This document shows positions 50,916 to 58,658 of a DNA stretch of 64,000 bases, one piece after another; position 1 is the first letter of the stretch, and each line of letters begins with the position of its first letter. The translations under genes and the position numbers were made by a program. Source of the DNA: Aeromicrobium massiliense JC14 (lineage in GTDB: Bacteria > Actinomycetota > Actinomycetes > Propionibacteriales > Nocardioidaceae); assembly GCF_000312105.1 (NCBI RefSeq), contig NZ_HE978638.1, positions 302,386 through 366,385 of the forward strand, read 5' to 3'. Below the pieces are notes generated by a model. The model was not told the origin of the DNA. It did not search any database and saw nothing but the letters and a program-made list of their open reading frames with translations.

Positions 50916-52058
50916 ATGCCCTCCCTGCGTGACGTCGTCGCCGTGCTGGACGAGCTCTACGACCCGGCGTGGGCCGACGACTGGGACGCCGTCGGCACGG
51001 TCGCCGGCGACCCGGACGCCGAGGTGCGCCGGGTGCTGCTGGCCGTCGACCCGGTGCAGGCGGTCGCCGACGAGGCCGTCACCGGCGGGTACGACCTGTT
51101 GGTCACCCACCACCCGCTCTACCTCAAGGGCGTCACCAGCGTCGCCGCGACCACGCCCAAGGGCCGGGTCGTGCACACCCTGGTGCGCGGCGGCGTCGCC
51201 CTGCACACATGCCACACGAACGCCGACGCGCCGCGCTTCGGCGTCTCGGAGTCGATGGCGCTCGCGCTCGGCCTGACCGACGTCCGGGCCCTCGACCCCG
51301 ACCCGGCCGAGGCGCTCGACACCTGGACGGTGTTCGTGCCGGCCGGGGATGCCGACCGCGTCCTCGCCGCGATGCACGAGGCCGGCGCCGGTGCGCTGGG
51401 CGACTACGACAGCGCCGCCTTCGTCAGTGAGGGCACCGGCCAGTTCCGCCCCCTCGACGGTGCCGACCCGCACACCGGCGAGGTCGGACGCCTGGAGAAG
51501 GTCGCCGAGAAGCGGCTCGACGTCGTCGCCCCGGCACGGCTGCGTGAGCGCGTCCGCCGCGCCCTGCTCGAGGCGCACCCCTACGAGGAGGTCGCGTACG
51601 ACGTCGTCGAGACGGCGCCGCGGCCCGACCCTCAGCGGGGGAGCGGCCGCATCGGCACCCTCGCGGAGTCGATGACGCTGCGCGAGCTCGCCGACCACGT
51701 CGGGCGCAGCCTGCCGGCGCACCACAGCGCGCACCGGGTCGCCGGCGACCCCGACCGTGAGATCCGCACCGTGGCCCTGTGCGGCGGGTCCGGCGACTTC
51801 CTGCTCGGCCGCGCCGACGCTGCCGGCGCCGACGTCTACGTCACGTCCGACCTGCGTCACCACCCGGTGAGCGAGCACCTCGAGCGTCCCGGTGCGTGCG
51901 CCGTGATCGACGTGCCGCACTGGGCCGCGGAGTGGACGTGGCTGCCGGTCGCCGCGACGCAGCTCGTCGCACGCCTGGGCGATACGGTGGAGGCGCACGT
52001 CTCGACGACCGTGACCGACCCCTGGACGTTCGTCCCCGCCCCGAGGAGCACACCCTGA
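50916..52058 (+). CDS. Nif3-like dinuclear metal-centre protein (DUF34)
   Basis: 380-residue Nif3/YqfO-family protein. Metal-binding motifs: VTHHPLYLKGV (about 67-77), HTCHTNAD (about 96-103) and SDLRHHP (about 312-318). It has the PII-like insert of YqfO-type members (about 130-240). Sometimes annotated GTP cyclohydrolase I type 2, but the true activity is unsettled. First of a three-gene operon with the zinc-ribbon protein and RNase H/phosphatase, linked by overlapping stop/start codons. The same order is found across actinobacteria. Confidence 0.9.
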   Translation: MPSLRDVVAVLDELYDPAWADDWDAVGTVAGDPDAEVRRVLLAVDPVQAVADEAVTGGYDLLVTHHPLYLKGVTSVAATTPKGRVVHTLVRGGVALHTCHTNADAPRFGVSESMALALGLTDVRALDPDPAEALDTWTVFVPAGDADRVLAAMHEAGAGALGDYDSAAFVSEGTGQFRPLDGADPHTGEVGRLEKVAEKRLDVVAPARLRERVRRALLEAHPYEEVAYDVVETAPRPDPQRGSGRIGTLAESMTLRELADHVGRSLPAHHSAHRVAGDPDREIRTVALCGGSGDFLLGRADAAGADVYVTSDLRHHPVSEHLERPGACAVIDVPHWAAEWTWLPVAATQLVARLGDTVEAHVSTTVTDPWTFVPAPRSTP

Positions 52059-52795
52059 AAGCCGACCCGTCCGCCCAGCTCGTCCTTCTCGACCTGCAGG
52101 CCCAGGACTCCCAGCTCGCCCACCTGGCCCACCGCAAGGCGTCGCTGCCCGAGCACGCCCGCATCGACGAGCTGACCGCGCGCGCGGCCGAGCTCGACGG
52201 CCGCCGGGTCGAGGCCGAGACGGCCGTCTCCGACCTGACCCGCGACCAGAAGAAGGCCGAGTCCGAGGTCGAGCAGGTCCGGGTGCGTCGCCAGCGCGAC
52301 GAGCAGCGGCTCAACAGCGGGGCGATCTCCAACCCCAAGGACCTGGAGTCGCTGCAGCGCGAGCTCGCCGCCCTCGACCGCCGCATCGCGACGCTCGAGG
52401 ACGAGGAGCTCGTCGTCATGGAGGACCTCGAGCAGGCCCAGGCCGTGCTCGCCGACGTCATGCACGACGTGGACGAGGTCGAGGCGGCACTCCGGCAGGC
52501 CCGCGAGACCCGCGACGCGGCCCTCGCCGAGATCGAGCAGGACGTCTCCGTCGCCACGCTCGACCGCGGCGCCCTGGTCGAGCGCGTGCCGGGCGACCTG
52601 CTCGGCCTGTACGACAAGCTCCGCGCCCAGTACGGCGCGGGCGCCGGCGCGCTGCGCGCCCGTCGCTGCGAGGCGTGCCGCCTGGAGCTGAACGGCGCCG
52701 ACCTGCGCGAGATCGCCGCGGCGCCCGACGACGAGGTCGTCCGCTGCCCCGAGTGCAGCCGCATCCTGGTCCGGACCTCCGAGTCAGGGCTGTGA
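52055..52795 (+). CDS. C4-type zinc-ribbon, coiled-coil protein (CT398-like), CTG start proposed
   Basis: 246 residues. A long coiled coil fills about residues 10-185. The C-terminal zinc ribbon has CEACRLEL and CPECSRIL. Homologues begin MKADPSAQL...; here the matching codon before KADPSAQL is CTG at 52055, overlapping the Nif3 stop as CTGA, with GAGGAG six bases upstream (52043-52048). No ATG, GTG or TTG fits. Members are thought to tether proteins or RNA, function unknown. Middle gene of the operon; its stop overlaps the next start (GTGA). Confidence 0.82.
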   Translation: MKADPSAQLVLLDLQAQDSQLAHLAHRKASLPEHARIDELTARAAELDGRRVEAETAVSDLTRDQKKAESEVEQVRVRRQRDEQRLNSGAISNPKDLESLQRELAALDRRIATLEDEELVVMEDLEQAQAVLADVMHDVDEVEAALRQARETRDAALAEIEQDVSVATLDRGALVERVPGDLLGLYDKLRAQYGAGAGALRARRCEACRLELNGADLREIAAAPDDEVVRCPECSRILVRTSESGL

Positions 52796-53958
52796 CCGAG
52801 CGGGTCGTCGTCGAGGCCGACGGCGGGTCGCGCGGCAACCCGGGACCGGCGGCGTACGGCGCGCTCGTGCGCGACGCCGTCACCGGTGAGGTGATCGCCG
52901 ACCGTGGCGAGACGATCGGCGTCGCGACGAACAACGTCGCCGAGTACCGCGGCCTGATCGCCGGGCTCGAGCTCGTGGCCGAGCACGCGCCCGCTGCCGA
53001 GGTCGAGGTCCGGATGGACTCCAAGCTCGTCATCGAGCAGATGGCCGGACGCTGGAAGATCAAGCACCCCGACATGAAGCCGCTGGCCATGCAGGCCCGC
53101 CAGCTGGCTCCCGCCGGCGTCCGCTGGACGTGGGTGCCGCGCGAGCGCAACAAGGCGGCCGACGCGCTGGCCAACGAGGCGATGGACCTCGAGGCCCGCA
53201 CCGGACGTCCGGCGGTCGTCGGCACCGCCGCGCGCGAGGAGACCACACCACTCCCGCAGGGCCAGGACGTCCTCGCCGCCCCGGCCGCGGCACCCGCCAA
53301 GGCCGAGAAGAACCCGCTGCTCGGCTGGCGGGGCAAGGCGCACGGCGACCCGACGACCATCGTCCTGCTGCGCCACGGCGTCACCGCCAGCACCGTCCGC
53401 AAGCTGTTCTGCGGCACCGGCGGCACCGACCCCGGCCTGACGTCCGAGGGCGAGGCACAGGCGGTCCGCGCCGCGGCCTGGATCGAGCGTCACGTGGACG
53501 TCGACGCCGTCGTGGCCTCGCCGCTGCGTCGCACGCAGGAGACAGCGGGCTTCGTCGGTCGCGAGCTCGGCCTGGACGTCGCCACCGAGCCGGGCATCGC
53601 GGAGGCGGCGTTCGGCGAGTGGGACGGCCTCACCTTCGCCGAGGTGATGGAGCGCTGGCCCGACCACATGAACGACTGGCTCGGCTCGACGTCCGTGGCC
53701 CCGCCCGGCGGCGAGACGTTCGACGCCGTCCACGAGCGCGTCCGCGACGCCCGCGACCGGCTGCTCGACACCTACGCCGGCCGGACGATCGTGGCCGTCA
53801 GCCACGTGACGCCGATCAAGATGATGGTCCGCCTGGCGCTCGACGCGCCCATGCCGATCATCCACAAGATGGAGCTGGCGCCCGCGAGCATCACCACCAT
53901 CGCCTGGTGGCCCGACGGCACGCCGTCGCTGAAGAACTTCTCGGTCGTCCCGGACTGA
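52792..53958 (+). CDS. bifunctional RNase HI / acid phosphatase (histidine phosphatase) protein
   Basis: 388 residues. N-terminal RNase HI domain (about 1-140): Asp10 in VEADGGSRGNPGPAA, Glu51 in NNVAEYRGL and Asp76 in VRMDSKLVIEQ are the metal ligands. After a linker, a C-terminal histidine phosphatase domain (about 178-388): VLLRHGVTAST has the phospho-His, and VSHVTPIKMM the second His. Same fusion as Rv2228c of M. tuberculosis, which degrades RNA in hybrids and has CobC-like phosphatase activity. GTG start overlaps the previous stop. Confidence 0.93.
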   Translation: MTERVVVEADGGSRGNPGPAAYGALVRDAVTGEVIADRGETIGVATNNVAEYRGLIAGLELVAEHAPAAEVEVRMDSKLVIEQMAGRWKIKHPDMKPLAMQARQLAPAGVRWTWVPRERNKAADALANEAMDLEARTGRPAVVGTAAREETTPLPQGQDVLAAPAAAPAKAEKNPLLGWRGKAHGDPTTIVLLRHGVTASTVRKLFCGTGGTDPGLTSEGEAQAVRAAAWIERHVDVDAVVASPLRRTQETAGFVGRELGLDVATEPGIAEAAFGEWDGLTFAEVMERWPDHMNDWLGSTSVAPPGGETFDAVHERVRDARDRLLDTYAGRTIVAVSHVTPIKMMVRLALDAPMPIIHKMELAPASITTIAWWPDGTPSLKNFSVVPD

Positions 53959-54013
53959 GTGAGGAGTCCCACACCCGGGAAGGGTGGGCCCGGGGCCGTC
54001 GTTGGCACCAGGC

Positions 54014-55090
54014 ATGGATCTCTTCACTCCCGTGACCCTGGGTGACCTCGAGCTGGCCAACCGCGTCGTGATGGCGCCGCTGACGCGCATGCGCGCCGGG
54101 GCCTCCGGCGTGCCGAACGACCTGCTCGTCGAGCACTACGAGCAGCGCGCCGGCCTCGGCCTCATCGTCACCGAGGGCACCTACCCCCGTCCTGAGTCGC
54201 AGGCCTTCGTCGGCCAGCCCGGCATCGTCACCGACGAGCAGCAGGCCGGCTGGGCCCGCGTCGCCGACGCCGTCCACGCGCGCGGCGGCCGCATCGTCAT
54301 GCAGCTGATGCACGGCGGACGCGTGACGCACCCCGACGTGAACGGCGGCCGCCGGGTCGAGGCGCCGAGCGCCCTGGCCATCCAGGGCGAGGGCCACACC
54401 GAGCAGGGCAAGCAGGCCTACCCGGTGCCGCACGCGCTGACCGTCGAGGAGGCCCAGGAGGTCCGCGACGACTTCGTGCGCGCCGCCCGCCGCGCGATCG
54501 ACGCCGGCCTGGACGGCGTCGAGGTCCACGGGGCCAACGGCTACCTGCTCCACGAGTTCCTGTCCCCGGCGTCCAACGTCCGCGACGACCAGTACGGCGG
54601 GACGCCGGAGAACCGCGCCCGCTTCGTCGTGGAGGTCGTGCGCGCGGTGGCCGAGGAGATCGGCGCCGGCCGCGTGGGCCTGCGGATCTCGCCCGAGCAC
54701 AACATCCAGGACGCGCTGGAGACCGACCACGAGGACGTCCGCGCCACGTACGGCCACCTGCTGGACGAGCTGCGTCCGCTCGACCTGGCGTACCTGTCGG
54801 TGCTGCACCGCGAGCCCGCCGGCGACCTGGTGCAGGAGCTGCGCGCCCGCTTCGGCGGTCCGCTGGTCGCCAACAGCGGCTTCGGCTCGATCACGACCCG
54901 CGAGGAGGCGGTCCAGCTCATCGAGGCCGCGCACGCCGAGGTGGTCGCCGTCGGCCGGGCCGCCATCGCGAACCCCGACCTGGTGGAGCGCTGGCACGGC
55001 GAGCACCCGGAGAACGAGCCGAACCCGCACACCTTCTACGCGCCCGGCGCCGAGGGCTACACGGACTACCCGTTCCTGGCCCGGGCCTGA
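54014..55090 (+). CDS. Old Yellow Enzyme family NADH:flavin oxidoreductase
   Basis: 358-residue FMN-dependent ene-reductase with TIM barrel. Motifs: VMAPLTRMRA (about 17-26), MQLMHGGRVTHP (about 96-107), the substrate His/Asn in VEVHGANGYLLHEFLSP (about 172-188) and the FMN phosphate site VAVGRAAIANPDL. Likely reduces activated C=C bonds or electrophilic xenobiotics. A single gene between the RNase H operon and the convergent yaaA. Confidence 0.93.
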   Translation: MDLFTPVTLGDLELANRVVMAPLTRMRAGASGVPNDLLVEHYEQRAGLGLIVTEGTYPRPESQAFVGQPGIVTDEQQAGWARVADAVHARGGRIVMQLMHGGRVTHPDVNGGRRVEAPSALAIQGEGHTEQGKQAYPVPHALTVEEAQEVRDDFVRAARRAIDAGLDGVEVHGANGYLLHEFLSPASNVRDDQYGGTPENRARFVVEVVRAVAEEIGAGRVGLRISPEHNIQDALETDHEDVRATYGHLLDELRPLDLAYLSVLHREPAGDLVQELRARFGGPLVANSGFGSITTREEAVQLIEAAHAEVVAVGRAAIANPDLVERWHGEHPENEPNPHTFYAPGAEGYTDYPFLARA

Positions 55091-55093
55091 GGC

Positions 55094-55861
55094 TCAGACC
55101 TCGGTGACGACGACGTCGAGCCGGTTCCCGGACCGCTCGACCGTCCAGCCGAGGTCGCCCAGGGCCTCGGCCAGCTCGTCGACCGTCGCCGGTCGCGCGT
55201 CCTCCAGCAGGAGGGCGCGCACCAGCCGGCCCTTGGTCGCCTTGTTGAAGTGGCTGACCACCTTGCGCTGGCCGTCGGGGCGCTCGTGCAGCACGCGCAT
55301 CGTCGCGGTGCGCGGCGCGAGCGCCTTCGACGGCTTGCCGAGGTTGACGTAGGTGCCCGAGCGCAGGTCGACCAGCAGCCCGTCGCCGGCCGCCTCGTCG
55401 AGCGCGGCGGGCAGGACGTCGCGCCACAGGCCGCTCACCGTGCCGAGCCGCGGGAGGGTCACCGACCCCGACAGCCGGTAGGCCGGGATCGGGTCGGACG
55501 GGCGCAGCAGGCCGAACAGGCCCGACGCCACGGCGAGGCTCGCGTCGGCCCGCTCGCGTGCGTCCGCCGGCAGGCTCGCGAGGTCGAGGTGGCTGAACAG
55601 CACGCCGGTGTAGACCTCGTCGGCGCGTCCGGCCGGCTCGTCGAGCAGGGCCGCGTTGGTGGTGAGCGCGTCGGCCTGGGTGGGACCGAGGCCGAGCACG
55701 TCCATCGTCCGGGCCGGACGTCCGGAGCTGAGCGTCACGAGCGCCTTGACCAGCCGCTGACGGGTCCGGTCCAGCGTCGGGAACGACAGGGCGTCGAGGT
55801 CGAGCACCCGGTCGCCGGACGGCCGGGTCTTGCCCTCCGAGGGCGGCAGCAGCACGAGCAC
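55094..55861 (-). CDS. yaaA: peroxide stress protein YaaA
   Basis: 255-residue YaaA/DUF328 protein: LVLLPPSEGKT at the start and SHFNKATKGRLVRALL (about 200-215) are hallmarks. In E. coli YaaA lowers free iron during peroxide stress and binds DNA. Three bases separate it from the convergent OYE stop. The transporter gene upstream on the same strand ends 18 bases before its start, so they may be cotranscribed. Confidence 0.92.
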   Translation of the reverse strand: MLVLLPPSEGKTRPSGDRVLDLDALSFPTLDRTRQRLVKALVTLSSGRPARTMDVLGLGPTQADALTTNAALLDEPAGRADEVYTGVLFSHLDLASLPADARERADASLAVASGLFGLLRPSDPIPAYRLSGSVTLPRLGTVSGLWRDVLPAALDEAAGDGLLVDLRSGTYVNLGKPSKALAPRTATMRVLHERPDGQRKVVSHFNKATKGRLVRALLLEDARPATVDELAEALGDLGWTVERSGNRLDVVVTEV

Positions 55862-55878
55862 CCGGTGACCCTACCGAG

Positions 55879-56943
55879 TCACCACACGAGGCTCGTCCAC
55901 GCCCACAGCACCGTGGTGCACACCACGACGAGCAGCGGCGTGGTCGTCACCGCCAGCCGGTGGAAGGTGGCCAGGGAGGCGACCTCGCGGGCCGCCGAGC
56001 GCCACCACAGCAGGTTGGCCAGCGAGCCGACGATCGTCAGGTTCGCGCCCACCCCGACGCCCACGAGCACCGCCAGGACGGTGGCCGGCCCGGCCAGGGC
56101 GGCGGCCGGCAGCAGCACGAGAGTCGCCGGCAGGTTGTTGACGATGCCGGCCAGCAGCATCGCCAGCAGCGCCGCCCCCACGAGGGCCACCCACGAGTCG
56201 CCGCGGGGGAGCAGGTCGCCGACGAACGAGCCCGCCGGCGTCCGCGAGAACCACGTCACGAGCATGCCCCAGCCCAGGACGATCAGCGCCATCGGCAGGT
56301 TGGCCGCGTGCAGCAGGTCCCGCCAGGAGGACGCGCGGCGCACCAGGGTGGGGACGCCGACGAGCACGGCCGCGACGGTGGCGACCGCCCACGGGGTGGT
56401 GCCGGCACCGAGGCCCAGCAGGAGCGCGACGAGCACCGCGAGGGGGTAACGCGGGACGGGTGGCGGCTCCTCGTGCACCGACTGTGGGTGCCCGAGCTCG
56501 TCGCGGAACCACCAGCGCAGCACGAGGTACTCGCCGGCGACGGCGACCAGCCACACCGGAGCCATCGCCCCCGCGAACGCCGCGAAGCCCAGGCCCGTGG
56601 CCGAGAACATCAGCAGGTTGGTCAGGTTCGACACCGGCAGCAGGAGCGACGCGGAGTTCGCGAGCCGCACCGTGGTGTAGGCCGGCCACCGGCGCCGGCC
56701 GGCGGCCGCCAGGAGCACCGGCGTCAGCAGCACCGCGGTCGCGTCCAGGCTGAGCACCGCCGTGACGAGCGCGGCCAGCAGCACCGCGAGCGCCAGCAGC
56801 GCCGACGCCGACCCGCGCGCCAGCAACCGGGTGCGGGCACCCAGGGCGTCGAACAGCCCGGCGTCCGCGCAGGCCCGCGCCACCACGGCGATGGCGACGA
56901 GGAACCCCAGCGCCTCCGCCAGGGCACGCAGGTCGTGGAGCAC
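55879..56943 (-). CDS. ArsB/CitT-type ion transporter family membrane protein
   Basis: 354-residue polytopic membrane protein with about 10-11 helices, resembling the arsenical pump/SLC13-like IT superfamily: LSLDATAVLLTPVLL and NNLPATLVLLP are the pseudo-symmetric substrate loops in each half. It is about 60 residues shorter than typical ArsB at the N-terminus, but begins with a complete helix. GTG start. No arsenic resistance genes are adjacent, so the substrate is uncertain. Upstream on the same strand is the Mn-type UPF0016 transporter. Confidence 0.78.
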   Translation of the reverse strand: MLHDLRALAEALGFLVAIAVVARACADAGLFDALGARTRLLARGSASALLALAVLLAALVTAVLSLDATAVLLTPVLLAAAGRRRWPAYTTVRLANSASLLLPVSNLTNLLMFSATGLGFAAFAGAMAPVWLVAVAGEYLVLRWWFRDELGHPQSVHEEPPPVPRYPLAVLVALLLGLGAGTTPWAVATVAAVLVGVPTLVRRASSWRDLLHAANLPMALIVLGWGMLVTWFSRTPAGSFVGDLLPRGDSWVALVGAALLAMLLAGIVNNLPATLVLLPAAALAGPATVLAVLVGVGVGANLTIVGSLANLLWWRSAAREVASLATFHRLAVTTTPLLVVVCTTVLWAWTSLVW

Positions 56944-56973
56944 GGGGGAGACCCTACGACCGTCCGCCCCGGC

Positions 56974-57558
56974 TCAGCCGAGCCAGCCCGCCCCCTCGGC
57001 GATCAGCAGCACGCCGAACACGGCGAACGCCGCGGACGCGCCGTACTTGATGACCTTGTCGGGCAGGTGCTTGCCGAGCGCGACGCCCACGACGATGGCC
57101 AGGGCGTCCGCGGCGACCATGCCGATCGTGCTGCCGATCCAGGTGCCGAACCAGTTCTCCTGGGTCGCGAGGGTGATGGTGGCCAGCATCGTCTTGTCGC
57201 CGAGCTCGGCCAGGAAGAACGCCGTGCCCACCGCCAGGACCGCCGAGCCGGAGGCGCGCTTGGCCTTCTCGGCCTCGTCCTCGGTGAGCTCGTCGCCGCG
57301 CAGCGTCCACGCCGCGAAGCCCAGGAAGGCCACGCCGGCGCAGACCGCGATCGGGCCCTGGTACTCGGCGAAGCCGGCCCCGATCCAGTAGCCGAGGGCG
57401 ACGGAGGCCAGGTGCACCACGGCGGTGGCGACGGTGATGCCGAGCAGCACGTCCCGGGCCCGGTAGCGGGTGGCGAACGTCATCGCCATCAGCTGGCTCT
57501 TGTCGCCCAGCTCGGCGATGAAGATCACCACCGTGCTCAGCAGCAGGGCATAGGTCAT
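56974..57558 (-). CDS. UPF0016 (TMEM165/GDT1) family Mn2+ exporter
   Basis: 194-residue membrane protein with six helices and the two signature motifs FIAELGDKSQLMAM (about 13-26) and FLAELGDKTMLATI (about 115-128), which form the cation site. Bacterial members (MneA, MneP) export Mn2+. The start at 57558 follows directly on the T run of a riboswitch-controlled terminator, and an upstream yybP-ykoY element senses Mn2+; together they give a closed homeostatic loop. The ribosome site GAGGAG lies in the 3' arm of that terminator. Confidence 0.93.
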   Translation of the reverse strand: MTYALLLSTVVIFIAELGDKSQLMAMTFATRYRARDVLLGITVATAVVHLASVALGYWIGAGFAEYQGPIAVCAGVAFLGFAAWTLRGDELTEDEAEKAKRASGSAVLAVGTAFFLAELGDKTMLATITLATQENWFGTWIGSTIGMVAADALAIVVGVALGKHLPDKVIKYGASAAFAVFGVLLIAEGAGWLG

Positions 57559-57559
57559 G

Positions 57560-57593
57560 AAAAAGGCTCCTCGTCCATCCCGGACGAAGAGCC
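57560..57593 (-). terminator. Riboswitch expression-platform terminator, also hiding the ribosome site
   Basis: Minus strand: GGCTCTTCGTCC (within 57581-57593) pairs with GGACGAGGAGCC (57565-57576), followed by five T (57560-57564) and then C and the ATG at 57558. GAGGAG in the second arm is the ribosome site, so the hairpin can block both transcription and translation. Confidence 0.8.
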
Positions 57594-57639
57594 GCGCGTC
57601 GACGAGTCCTCGACCGGGCTCGTCGTACGACAAAATCCG

Positions 57640-57735
57640 GTCGAAAGTCTCGTCCGCCAGCCTGGGCTGGCCTGCTGTGCCGGACCCGAGGGTCAGTATG
57701 TCGACACAGCCGTTGGGGACTACTCCCTTTCGCTC
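57640..57735 (-). promoter_or_regulatory. yybP-ykoY manganese riboswitch aptamer
   Basis: In gene direction the RNA begins CGAAAGGGAGTAG, contains CATACTGACCCTCGGGTCCGG and CCAGCCCAGGCTGG, and closes with GAGACTTTCG. P1 is CGAAAG (57727-57732) with CTTTCG (57642-57647). GGGAGTAG and GAGAC-TTT are the conserved strands of the yybP-ykoY class. It is upstream of a UPF0016 transporter, the most common partner. The 5' strand overlaps the last codons and TAG stop of the ACT-domain gene. Confidence 0.85.
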
Positions 57736-58121
57736 CGCAAGGATAGCGCACGGATCACGGCGACCGCGTCGTGGCGTGCCTCCCACGGGACGACGACGTG
57801 GTCGTGGTGCGTGCCGGCCAGGACGTTGCAGGGGATCTGGGCGTCGGCCAGGGCGTGCGAGAACGTGGCGGTGAGCCCGACCGAGTCGAGGGCGCTGTGC
57901 ACGGTGAGCGTCAGCCAGGCTCCGACGAACTCGTAGGCCAGCCCGATCTCGTCGGCGTCCTCGCGGCCGAGCACGACGGTGATGCCCTCGTCCTCGACCA
58001 CGACGGCGCGGATGCCGACCTCGTCGACGACGCGCGGCACCAGGGCGTAGACGACCGGCTCCTCGTCCATGTGGACGTCGAGCCCGGCCAGCATGACGTC
58101 CAGGTCGCTCTCGCCGCTCAT
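57720..58121 (-). CDS. ACT-like domain protein
   Basis: 133-residue small protein of the ACT_7/COG3602 kind: two ACT-like repeats, with EIGLAYEFVGAWLTLTVHSA (about 58-77) and IPCNVLAGTHHDHVVVPWE (about 95-113). Likely a ligand-binding regulatory protein. Its stop codon TAG (57720-57722) is inside the 5' strand of the Mn riboswitch, so ribosomes finishing it pass over the aptamer if the two are on one transcript. Confidence 0.82.
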   Translation of the reverse strand: MSGESDLDVMLAGLDVHMDEEPVVYALVPRVVDEVGIRAVVVEDEGITVVLGREDADEIGLAYEFVGAWLTLTVHSALDSVGLTATFSHALADAQIPCNVLAGTHHDHVVVPWEARHDAVAVIRALSLRSERE

Positions 58122-58151
58122 GGCCGAACTCTAGGCGAGGGAGGCGACGGC

Positions 58152-58157
58152 TAGGAT
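58152..58157 (+). promoter_or_regulatory. -10 hexamer of rnpB
   Basis: TAGGAT placed so that transcription would start near 58164, just at the 5' end of the P1 helix. Confidence 0.6.
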
Positions 58158-58160
58158 GGG

Positions 58161-58566
58161 AACGCGAATGAGCCGGCCGGGCGGCCGCGCCGGACGCCCT
58201 CGGGCGTGCGGTGAGGAAAGTCCGGACTCCACAGAGCACGGTGGTGGCCAACAGCCACCCACGGTGACGTGCGGGACAGTGCCACAGAGAACAGACCGCC
58301 AACGGCCTGCGCCCTCGGGTGCAGGTGCGGGCAAGGGTGAAACGGTGAGGTAAGAGCTCACCAGCGGCCTCGGTGACGGGGCCGGCTCGGTAAACCCCAC
58401 CGGGAGCTAGACCAAGAGGGCGCCTCGGCGCCTGCGCTGACGGGCTGCTCGTCCATGGGTCAGCGGGTAGGTCGCACCGAGCGGCGCAGCGATGCGCCGC
58501 CCAGATGGATGGTCGCCCAGCGCCTTCGGGCGTGGACAGAATCCGGCTTACAGGCCGGCTCATTCG
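58161..58566 (+). ncRNA. rnpB: RNase P RNA, bacterial class A
   Basis: Catalytic RNA that removes 5' leaders from pre-tRNA. P1 pairs 58165-58178 with 58553-58566 over 14 bases. Conserved cores are visible: GAGGAAAGTCCGGACTCCACAG near 58212 (given here as GAGGAAAGTCCGG and ACTCCACAG), CAGAGAACAGACCGCC, GGGTGAAACGGTGAGGTAAGAG split around 58335-58357, and ACAGAATCCGGCTTACAGG-type 3' end. Start and end are set from P1 and the -10. The ORF track of the following GGDEF gene opens inside this RNA, but its real start is later. Confidence 0.93.
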
Positions 58567-58658
58567 CCTTCGCGCCCTCGGGCGTCGTGCAGTACCGTGG
58601 CCGGAGCGGTTCCACGGACGGTTCCGCGTCGGGGCCAATCACATGGAGTCGTGCGTTC

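Noticed and set aside
55879-56943. Arsenic resistance locus
   Set aside because: The ArsB-like fold alone is not enough; no arsR, arsC or acr genes are adjacent.
58455-58658. Upstream start for the GGDEF protein
   Set aside because: The ATG at 58455 is inside RNase P RNA; residues before 58659 are not hydrophobic or conserved-looking.
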